Assembly (NCBI GenBank): GCA_022508805.1
Contig: JAFLUM010000005.1
Location: 1-64,000 of the forward strand
Reading direction: 5' to 3'
DNA: 64,000 bases
Origin: Oscillospiraceae bacterium
GTDB lineage: Bacteria > Bacillota > Clostridia > Oscillospirales > Acutalibacteraceae
Part shown: positions 51,105 to 59,600 of the stretch, in pieces
Layout: each line of letters starts with the position of its first letter
How positions within the stretch are numbered: the stretch's first letter is position 1
Made by a program: the position numbers and the translations under genes
The notes under the pieces: generated by a model
What the model saw: only the letters and a program-made list of their open reading frames with translations
The model's database searches: none
Told to the model about the DNA's origin: nothing

Positions 51105-52118
51105 TCAGGCGCCCAGCAGACTTTGATCAAAGGCGAACAGAGCCTCATTTATCTCAAAGACATTATAATTACTGTTCGTGATGAAATACTCGATTATAAT
51201 ATCGAATTTATTGCTATGAGAAAGGGCAAAGCCCGCCTTCATCAGCATATCCTTGGTTTCCTCCAAGCTTAGCTCTAAAGCAATAGCAAACGCTATCGCC
51301 GTTGTTTTGCTTGGATGATAGTGAACATCACTGCGTATCTTGGAAAACAGCTTTCTGTCCACATTCGCCTTTTTATAACACTGACTGTCTGTCATACCCT
51401 TTTCGTCGATTTTACGAAGTAACATTTCAGAAAAGCTCTCGTCGATAGTACCCAGCGCGCTCTCCAAATCGAGGGGCTTTTGTGCGGCAGTCGGCAAAGA
51501 AGCAGCCTGCGGATGTACTCTTTCCATCCCGTAAAGCGGCTGACTCATCTGCACTGCCCGCATTCTTTCAAGACGGGCATCCCTGTGCCGATCAACATAA
51601 CGGTCGTCTATGTACGATTTGATCTCCGAAAACAGTTTTTCGCTTATTTGATACGCCGCTTTATCGAAAATCACCATATACACCAGCATATCGTTCTCCA
51701 AAAGAAACGAACTGATAACGTCCATAGCCACCTTCAGCGCCGGCGCCTTCGGATAGCCGTATACGCCTGAGGATATAAGCGGAAATGCAACGGACCCACA
51801 GTTATATTCTTTAGCAAGCTTCAAGGATTCCCGATAGCAGGATTCCAGCAGCTCCTTTTCGCCGTTATGACCGCCCTTCCATTTAGGTCCGACTGTATGG
51901 ATCACATATTTGCAGGGCAAATTGTATCCGCCTGTTATCTTTGCCTGCCCTGTTCTGCATCCGCCCAACCTCATACATTCAAGCAGAAGTCCTCCGCCTG
52001 CCGCTTTGTGAATGGCTCCGTCAACGCCGCCTCCACCAAGTAAAGTTGAGTTAGCCGCATTGACAATGGCGTCACATTCTATTTTTGTTATATCGTTCCG
52101 TACGATCTGCAGGGGCAT
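51105..52118 (-). CDS. Macro-domain (ADP-ribose-binding) protein with C-terminal HTH-like domain
   Basis: A 337-aa protein. Residues 1-165 are a macro domain: NDITKIECDAIVNAANSTLLGGGGVDGAIH, GYNLPCKYVIHTVGP and PLISSGVYGYP, all in the ADP-ribose pocket. It is closest to the O-acetyl-ADP-ribose deacetylase type. Residues 240-337 (SQCYKKANVDRKLFSKIRSD, SKTTAIAFAIALELSLEET) look like an XRE-like helical domain found after macro domains in Firmicutes. It follows the TIR gene by 17 nt. A macro protein beside a TIR NADase suggests sensing or removal of an ADP-ribose product. Confidence 0.88.
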   Translation of the reverse strand: MPLQIVRNDITKIECDAIVNAANSTLLGGGGVDGAIHKAAGGGLLLECMRLGGCRTGQAKITGGYNLPCKYVIHTVGPKWKGGHNGEKELLESCYRESLKLAKEYNCGSVAFPLISSGVYGYPKAPALKVAMDVISSFLLENDMLVYMVIFDKAAYQISEKLFSEIKSYIDDRYVDRHRDARLERMRAVQMSQPLYGMERVHPQAASLPTAAQKPLDLESALGTIDESFSEMLLRKIDEKGMTDSQCYKKANVDRKLFSKIRSDVHYHPSKTTAIAFAIALELSLEETKDMLMKAGFALSHSNKFDIIIEYFITNSNYNVFEINEALFAFDQSLLGA

Positions 52119-52135
52119 TCAGTATCCCTCTCTCT

Positions 52136-54124
52136 TTAATAATACTCGACCACGCCTTTGATTCCCTCCGGAACATATTGCTCCGTTAAGTTCACTATAT
52201 CGGATGATGCGACAAATTCCGTGCGATATTCCCCAAGCTTGCCTTTTACTTCCACCTGCTTATCCAACGGACAGTCAACGATCTTAACAGCGCTGTATTC
52301 ACAGTCGGAAAGGGCGGTAAAATCGATACCGTCACTGTAATCCAAAATCAAACCGTATCCGTTAGCGGCATATAACACGTCATAATTATCAATGATAGCG
52401 CCGTGCAGGTTCAAATACTTATACCCCGATGCGGTTTTTAGATTTATACCCCTTATATCGGTTTCCGACAGATCAACAGTTGCTTTTTCCGACTCGTCGA
52501 ATGATATTGTCCCGTCTTTGGATGTTTCTCTCAAAGGGTTTGCTGCAAGATCAAGATAAGTCAGATTGTCCTTTCCCTCCATACCGGATATTGATCCGAT
52601 AAGATTATTCTCTGCCGACAGCCCTTTAAGCTGTGTGCATCCCGACAGAGGCTGCAATGACTCAACAAGATTGTTATCTATGTTCAGATACGTCAAAGTC
52701 GCACAGCCTGACAGTGCGCCGATGTCACTTACAAGATTGTTTTTCAAATACAGATTTCTAAGATTTTCAGACGACTTTGCAAGAACCGAAATATTGTCTA
52801 TTTGATTATCGTTTAAAAACACGAAACGTAAAAGGGTCGTATTTTTTAAAGCATCAATAGTTGTAATACCGTTGCTTCCGGCCTGTATTTCTTCGAGTTC
52901 AATACAATTCTCAAGTCCCTCTAATGAGCTGAGCTTATTACCGTTTACGCACAGCGTTTTAAGCCTTGTGCAAGCTGACAGCGGCATTAAATCGTCAATG
53001 CCGTTGCCGTTCAGGCTTACGATTGAGAGCGCAGGGCACGATGCCAAGCTGTCAATGCTTTTTATTGAATTATTGTCGGCATACAGCTCGGTCAGTTGAC
53101 TGAACTCCGAGAGCATATCAACATCCGAAACGGACGTGTTGCTTATATTTAGCTTTTGCAGCGTATCAGCCACCTCGGACAATTCGTCCAAAGAGTTCAG
53201 CGCCTTGTTCCCGCTCAAATCAAGATTGTACAGTCGAGTCAAAGCGGCATAATCTATGCTTTTTAACTGTTTTTCAGACAATTCGCAGTCCGACAGTCTG
53301 AGAATTCCCAGCTCGGGAAATGAAAGGAAGTCCATATCAACGTCGGGTAACGTACAATTTTTTAATTCGATCCAGTCAGGATTTTTAAGCTTTGAAAAAT
53401 TATTTATGTCCTTTTCGGTCAATTCGACATTCTCAATACGAATGCTGTACGCACTTTTTTTGATTTTTTCTCCTGCAATATTGACATAGGACATTTTTAT
53501 TATCAGCGTGACGGCGCAAATCAGGAATATTACCGCGGCCGCAACAATGCCTAATATGCACGTACGCTTGCCTTTTTTGCTGCTATCGTGCTTTTTAACG
53601 GGTTTTTGTGACTTTTTATGAGATTTTTCTCTTTTTGCCGTCGCAGCCTCGGTTTTGATTTTTTCTTCGCCGTTTTCGGGAGCTTCTTCAGCATTCGGAA
53701 CAGGTTCTGTATTATTGATTCCGATAATTGCCTTGATCTCGCGAATCATTTTCTCCATCGCTGCCGATTTATTTTCATACGCGGCATAACGCTGAACGTT
53801 CGATAGATAGAAATTAAAATCGTCCTTTAAAGCACAGTTTTCCAGCATAAACGGCATTACGATCTTATTCCCGTTGATAGCCTGATCCAATTCCCGAGGC
53901 ACCCATTTGGATAATTGTGCTTTTTCAGACAAAATCAAAACAAAAGCCTTGCATCCGCGAATAGCCTGCGGGATCTCGGCAGCATAGCTTGAACCTCCCG
54001 TGATGGACATCGGTGCCATCCAACAGGAAATTCCGTTCGCTTCCAATATGGATTTGACCCAATTGGCATCGTCGAATTCTTCTGCTTTATAACTGATAAA
54101 AACATCCTTAGTTTCCACAGGCAT
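52136..54124 (-). CDS. TIR - transmembrane - leucine-rich-repeat protein
   Basis: A 662-aa protein. Residues 1-140 are a TIR domain (DVFISYKAEE, CWMAPMSITGGSSY, and LSKWVPREL, where Glu78 corresponds to the NADase catalytic glutamate). A Lys/Ser-rich linker leads to one membrane segment (ILGIVAAAVIFLICAVTLIIK, about 190-211). Beyond it lie about a dozen leucine-rich repeats of the LTYLNIDNNLVESLQPLSGC type (250-560). The topology places the TIR inside and the LRRs outside, like a receptor. AGAGGG precedes the ATG; it is 8 nt from the channel gene. Predicted activity: NAD+ cleavage on ligand sensing. Confidence 0.92.
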   Translation of the reverse strand: MPVETKDVFISYKAEEFDDANWVKSILEANGISCWMAPMSITGGSSYAAEIPQAIRGCKAFVLILSEKAQLSKWVPRELDQAINGNKIVMPFMLENCALKDDFNFYLSNVQRYAAYENKSAAMEKMIREIKAIIGINNTEPVPNAEEAPENGEEKIKTEAATAKREKSHKKSQKPVKKHDSSKKGKRTCILGIVAAAVIFLICAVTLIIKMSYVNIAGEKIKKSAYSIRIENVELTEKDINNFSKLKNPDWIELKNCTLPDVDMDFLSFPELGILRLSDCELSEKQLKSIDYAALTRLYNLDLSGNKALNSLDELSEVADTLQKLNISNTSVSDVDMLSEFSQLTELYADNNSIKSIDSLASCPALSIVSLNGNGIDDLMPLSACTRLKTLCVNGNKLSSLEGLENCIELEEIQAGSNGITTIDALKNTTLLRFVFLNDNQIDNISVLAKSSENLRNLYLKNNLVSDIGALSGCATLTYLNIDNNLVESLQPLSGCTQLKGLSAENNLIGSISGMEGKDNLTYLDLAANPLRETSKDGTISFDESEKATVDLSETDIRGINLKTASGYKYLNLHGAIIDNYDVLYAANGYGLILDYSDGIDFTALSDCEYSAVKIVDCPLDKQVEVKGKLGEYRTEFVASSDIVNLTEQYVPEGIKGVVEYY

Positions 54125-54132
54125 ACCCTCTT

Positions 54133-56277
54133 TTAATGATTACTGAATACTATCAATTTATCCTTTTCATCAAGCTCCACGGTGATTTGCGACTGATCTC
54201 CGCTGAACAGGAACATACGGCCGCCCGGCTTTACATATCCCAACGCCACCGTGGGATTATACACACCTGTTTTAAGCGATACATCTATAGACTCCTTGTA
54301 CACAGCGCGTATAAATTCTTCCGCGGTGCACTTTTTCGGTATTTCATCAAACAGACGGTTCACTTTCTTAGTATATATTTCCTTGCTGTTATAGCCGTCA
54401 GAGTCATCCTCATCATATGTCAATATATCCGTATAGAAATCAAACAAAGCGTCTTTTTCGCCTATTTGTGTGATCATTTTACTAATGTATCTGTTGCTGA
54501 TAACAACATTATTGACACTGTAGCTGTTGACAATATCGTGGTGCTTAGGATCAATTATCTCAACGATAACGTCTATGCTTTCGGGGTCAAACTCAGATTC
54601 GTTATCCTCTTTTTCTTTGATAATATCCTGTACATAAATGAGATTTGCCAAAGCGTTGGCGTCTATATCCTCATTCAGCGCCATATCATCGGAAAGGATC
54701 AAAATACTGGTATCCTCATTATTAGCTTCAACGAACTGTTTTATTGTATCACATATTTTTTCCCTATCATATATGCTTGCGGGAACCGTGTCGACCACAA
54801 ACGGATATTCCTTATAGAAATCCATTTTTTCAAGATTTTTCTGATCGTCGATTACGACTATCCGAAGTACCTCGTCATCGCCGTTTTTATATTGCCATTC
54901 ATTACAGAAAGCGGCAAAGCCCTGCATAATATCGCGGCATTTGCTGTTATGTCCTAAAATTATAACGTTTTTGTTTTCGATCCAATAATTTTCATTCAGC
55001 TTTACGGCATAATCCGATTTTGAAATACGGCTGACGGTATGTATGTCATTCTCTGACTCCGCAGAAAAATAGTGATACGCCTTATCGCCGTATGTCATAT
55101 ATGTCAGCGGAATTGCATGTTTATGGTCACGCATATATTCGGGGATAAAATCCTTATCCGCCATAACTTCATGCTGTTCCGTAAAGAACGCAGCTCCCTT
55201 ATTTGAAAACAGCTCCTTATAAACAAGATTGAGTTCGGGCATAAGAGAGAATTGTGAAAGTATCTGTCCCAGTATCTGATTGACTCTGACAGGGATAATA
55301 TTGCATTTTCCCTTTTCTTCGTCGCTGCGAACCTTTCTTTGAATGATTTTGTCAACCAACCCATAGGTCCAATCATCAGTTATTTCAACAATTATTCTTT
55401 GATTATCGTTTGAGTCCGCTGCGGCGGTTATGTCGGCAACCTGCATAAGCGTTTTAACCGTTTGGGAATTTCCGCGTTCATGCTCCTCCATACGCTCTCT
55501 GGTTTCAAATTTACAGACAGTGTTGTTAAAGTCACTGCCTAAGATTATAACGGTTTTTGCCTGCTTTAAGGAAATATCATTCAACTGCTTTGATGAAAAA
55601 ACATCTCCTTCTCTGACTATAACGGTAATTCTGTTGCGCAAGCGTTCCTTTCTGACCGTTAAAAGTCTTTTTATAAGCGGCAGCTTCTTACAGCGCTTTT
55701 GAAGCTTGTCGTTTTCACGGGCAACCGTGTCGGAAAGACGTTCCGCGATCTCTTTTTCAACTTCATTTTTCCTTCTGTTGACCAAAACTACGACATTTTG
55801 CTTTTCATTGCAGTACAGCAGATCATTGACGATCTCAGACGCACGGGTATTCCAGTTAAGAATAACCACATGATCGGACATATGCAGCTTTCTTGCGCCC
55901 GCATTTGAATTCTCGATGAAATTTGAGATGTAATTGGTTAAATAACCGATAACTGCGCCGGTAAATGAGATCATTCCGATAAAGATGATAACCAAGCACA
56001 CAACAACAAGTGCAACCTTCGCCTCACCGATATCCGCTACAACGAATTGTATGCAGCCGGCATCCAAAATCATTGTTACCGTACAAAATGCCGCCTCTAA
56101 AAAACTCATTTGCTCGGTTCCCGAGAGAGCCATATTGCTGATCACGACTGCGGCAATAAAAAAGAAAAATACGTTAAAAAGTAAAATGGCGGCCAAAACT
56201 ATCTTTGCCGGATTTTTAGCGATTTGAACGCTGAGCCACTCTTTTATCCGTTTTACAAAAGCAATATTACTGAACAT
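54133..56277 (-). CDS. CASTOR/POLLUX (DMI1)-like ion channel with NAD-binding-fold domains
   Basis: A 714-aa membrane protein. Two membrane segments (KIVLAAILLFNVFFFFIAAVV and ALVVVCLVIIFIGMISFTGAV) bracket a pore-like loop with TMILDAGCIQF, whose DAG matches the ADAGNHA-type filter of plant CASTOR/POLLUX channels. Then SDHVVILNWNTRASEIVNDL begins a first RCK-like Rossmann domain, and ENKNVIILGHNSKCRDIMQGF begins a second. The family consists of cation channels gated through cytosolic RCK rings. AAGGATA lies before the ATG. It is immediately upstream of the TIR-LRR gene, and the nucleotide-binding fold makes gating by an NAD-derived molecule plausible (inference). Confidence 0.85.
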   Translation of the reverse strand: MFSNIAFVKRIKEWLSVQIAKNPAKIVLAAILLFNVFFFFIAAVVISNMALSGTEQMSFLEAAFCTVTMILDAGCIQFVVADIGEAKVALVVVCLVIIFIGMISFTGAVIGYLTNYISNFIENSNAGARKLHMSDHVVILNWNTRASEIVNDLLYCNEKQNVVVLVNRRKNEVEKEIAERLSDTVARENDKLQKRCKKLPLIKRLLTVRKERLRNRITVIVREGDVFSSKQLNDISLKQAKTVIILGSDFNNTVCKFETRERMEEHERGNSQTVKTLMQVADITAAADSNDNQRIIVEITDDWTYGLVDKIIQRKVRSDEEKGKCNIIPVRVNQILGQILSQFSLMPELNLVYKELFSNKGAAFFTEQHEVMADKDFIPEYMRDHKHAIPLTYMTYGDKAYHYFSAESENDIHTVSRISKSDYAVKLNENYWIENKNVIILGHNSKCRDIMQGFAAFCNEWQYKNGDDEVLRIVVIDDQKNLEKMDFYKEYPFVVDTVPASIYDREKICDTIKQFVEANNEDTSILILSDDMALNEDIDANALANLIYVQDIIKEKEDNESEFDPESIDVIVEIIDPKHHDIVNSYSVNNVVISNRYISKMITQIGEKDALFDFYTDILTYDEDDSDGYNSKEIYTKKVNRLFDEIPKKCTAEEFIRAVYKESIDVSLKTGVYNPTVALGYVKPGGRMFLFSGDQSQITVELDEKDKLIVFSNH

Positions 56278-56320
56278 TAATATCCTTCTATCATTAAATT
56301 ATTTGCACTGTCATAATGAA

Positions 56321-56356
56321 CAAACAGCGGCATATTGTCCGCTGTTTGTTTTTTTT
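56321..56356 (+). terminator. Hairpin with T-tract on the plus strand
   Basis: CAAACAGCGG-CATATTGT-CCGCTGTTTG followed by TTTTTTTT on the plus strand. No plus-strand gene lies upstream. On the minus strand it falls between the small zinc-finger gene and the channel gene, where it may modulate read-through. Confidence 0.5.
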
Positions 56357-56365
56357 AAAGTCTTA

Positions 56366-56617
56366 TTAGAATATATCTCTTTTAAACTCGTCAAGAGACT
56401 GACCAAAAGCAATGGCCAATGCGTGCTGCTTTTCCGCACAGTCCTTGCAAATGATCTGCTCATCATCGTTAAGAAGGTCAGATACAATATTGGGCTCATA
56501 ACCTGCACCGATAAAGAACTTTCCGCAATCGTCACAGGTGTGTGCAAGCTTGGGCACAAAGACTACGGCCAAAACTACTACAAGTACAACCGCAACTATA
56601 GGTGCAATTTTTTTCAT
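56366..56617 (-). CDS. Small membrane-anchored zinc-finger-like protein
   Basis: An 83-aa protein with an N-terminal membrane segment (IAPIVAVVLVVVLAVVFVP) and a soluble tail with two CxxC pairs, CDDCGKFF and CKDCAEKQH, about 25 residues apart, likely binding one zinc. No family recognised. The pairs resemble those in the finger of the neighbouring large protein. It lies between the DA1-like gene and the channel gene in the island operon. Confidence 0.7.
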   Translation of the reverse strand: MKKIAPIVAVVLVVVLAVVFVPKLAHTCDDCGKFFIGAGYEPNIVSDLLNDDEQIICKDCAEKQHALAIAFGQSLDEFKRDIF

Positions 56618-56688
56618 GTTGACTACCTCTCTTTTAACATAAATAAAATATTTTGTTATTTGACTGAATTAAATTCTTTCAGTCAATT

Positions 56689-59600
56689 TTAACCGTCATT
56701 CGGTTCACTGAGCGTGATGGTGCCGCAAAATTGCGGATCAAGCGGCGTTTCCGTATTCATAAACGGAGTCGGCTTTGTCAGAACGGTTCCCTGTGATAAC
56801 GGATAGTTTGCTACGTAACGCAGGAATCCGTGTCCGTATTCGTCATCACGGAATGCAGTTATGAGCTCTTCACGCTTTGCTGTTGCAGGCTCATTGATGA
56901 GATAGGCATATTGGATCTCGACCCATTTTGCCATACCCTCGTAAATCTCAAGACGCAGATCTTTACCGTACTTATCGGTAATTGCTTTATCGTTCCAATT
57001 TAAATACTGCCATATATGAGTAAGCTCATGCGCCATTGTAAGCATGGACGCTACACGCGGCGAGCCGTTTTCAACCATCAGCGTATATCCGTGTCTGTCA
57101 CTGATGGCTACACCGAGAACTCTGCCGTCGCTCTTGGGCGTGGGGATAAACGCCTTGCCCAAGCGCCTATGAAGCCTCTTGGAGTTAACCATTTCCACCT
57201 TAATACCGGTGTTGATCTTTATTCCGTAGAAGGTCTCCATATTTCTCTTGACGTCCTCAAAGATTTTACGGAACTCCTCGCCTGTTTTGATGGCGGTTTT
57301 TCCGCAATTGAGGCATCTGTCTCTGCCGTCCGACAACGTCTCATATTCAACGCCGAAAATTTCGGCTCCGCAGAAATCACAATAGCGGGAACCGGACTTG
57401 GCGGGCTCAAACGTCGCCCCCACAAGATCTGCAATTTTCTTGCCGTCTCTGGCCTGCTTTAATGAGTTGTGCGCCATCCCCATTCCGGACAAATAATCAA
57501 GCGTTCCGGGCAAATCAATAAACGGCATTACGCTTTCTTGACCGTAAAGCATATAAAAACGCTTGTGATACGGCTTGCGTTCAACGGTTTTTATTTTTTT
57601 GACCACCTGCTCGTCTTCGGTAACATACGTTATTCCGTCGTCCGTGGGCTCTTCCGTCGTTTCTTCTGTCGGCTCTTCCGTTGTCGGCTCAGGCTCACTT
57701 TCCTCAGCTTCGCCCCCGGGCGTTACATCTGCATGTACCTCAGAAGCATTCTTTTCCCCGTCGTCACCATCCTCAGGAGAGATTTTGGAACCGTCTGAGG
57801 GCTGTTCAGCATCCGTGTCAGGCTGATCTTGAGTCCCGCCCTCTTCGTCGGAAGGCTCCACCGATATTTCGGCTTCAGGAGTACCGTCAGTCTCACCGAT
57901 TTCACCTTCGGTAACGGCAGGTTCCTCAGCAGGTGCTTCTTCCGCGGTCGGTTCGTCCGCCTTTTTCGGCTTTTTCTTAAATAATTTCTTGAACAGGCTC
58001 TTGATTTTATCGATTATCTTTTTAAAGAAGTTCCGAATCGCTGAGATCACTTTTTTGATCCCTTTCTCCTTCGGTTTCTCTTCACCTTCTACAGGTTCGG
58101 TGAAGGTGATCGGCGATTTTGGCTCCGGTGGAGGATTAAGGCTTAACTCCAGAGCTTCCGCATTCCAATCCAGATAATCGTGTATGATTTCAAATATTCT
58201 TTGGAGATTTCTCTCTACCGCTACCGTCAAACCGAGATCAAGCTGGCTGTCCTCAATGATGTAAATCGAATTGCTTTTGATCTCATAGCCATCCCCGTTG
58301 ACGGAATATGTAAGAGGCTTGACCTCCCCGCTTTCATCTAAAAATGAATCATCAGTAACGGCGCAGATATACGCCTGATTTTCCGCAAAAATCGTTTTGA
58401 ATACTTCATTGAAAAGTACGGCAAGGGTATATCGGATATTGTCATTTACTTTTCCGTCAAGCTCCGGCAATTCAATGCGCAGGATCTCTTTATTACGGTA
58501 AATTCGCTTGGGTATACCGTTCTTTTCGCCCTCAAAGGAAATATGCTTAGCCGTAGTAAAATCGTTATACCGTCCCATACGGTAATAGCCCGAGGTCGCG
58601 ACGCTTATATCCGCAAACTCTTTTACCACCTTAAGTCCTGCAATATTCTGCTGTGCGCCAATCTTTTCGGATGACCTTACGCCGTGGATAGTATATTCAC
58701 GGGTCTGTCTGTAGGTCGGTCGACCGGAAATATGGTCTGCGGCTCTGCGTACAAGTACCTGTCCGTCTGAGGTAAGATGCTGCATTTCATAATACTTGCC
58801 TCCGAAGGTAAAGAACTGTCCCGGCAAATATTTTTGATATATATGTCCTCCCAGCTCCGAGCCCAAATAATATCTCTGCCCTTTTTCATCCTCGGCAACA
58901 TAGCCGGCGGATTTAAGCTCCGACACACACATTGACAAAAACGCAGGATCTGCAATGGAATATACTGTTTCGGTTTTCCCGAGCTTTAAATTAAAGGACT
59001 CTTCCACTTTAATGATATGGTGGCTTATCTGAATATCATTGAGTATTAAATTCCTTGAATATACTTCATTTACAGCCTGTTCATAAGCTTCCGGCAACTC
59101 TGCCAGCTCCGCAACAGGCGCATAGCAGTGATATAATTCATACCAAAGCTGCTTTTTTAAATCGAAGATGTTGATCCCGATCAGAGAAAGCTCTTTTTCT
59201 AAAACCTCGGCGCTCACTGCATAGGTGCTCATCATCAGCATGAGTTTTAAAACAGTATTGCGGTTGCTGCGTACATAGTCCGCAACAATATACGGGATCG
59301 CTTTGGCGTCTGCCTCAAAAATAGAAGCGTTTTCTGCCATATAATCCTTTAACAGATATTCGGAAGAAATAACATTTACAAAGCCCTGTTCCGTGGCTCT
59401 GGTGGAAAAATCACGAAGGATCTCGAACATATTATATGCTTCGTCCTCAACGGTAAAATATCCGTTCTCCTCCACTTCTGCGCTCCAGAAATTCGGAGAT
59501 GTCAGGAAGCGTTCATCCATAGCCTCCTGAGAAGTGGGAAGACTTGCATATTTAGTCAAATCATAATAATACTGTTTATCGATCCAACGAATATCCGTAA

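Noticed and set aside
54136-54957. Plus-strand open frame of 273 codons inside the channel gene
   Set aside because: It is antisense to a protein with clear pore and RCK motifs, has no ribosome site and no recognisable domain; it reflects codon bias of the true gene.
57575-57914. Ser/Val-rich plus-strand frames opposite the acidic linker of the 1517-aa protein
   Set aside because: Low-complexity shadows of the Glu/Pro/Thr-rich linker.
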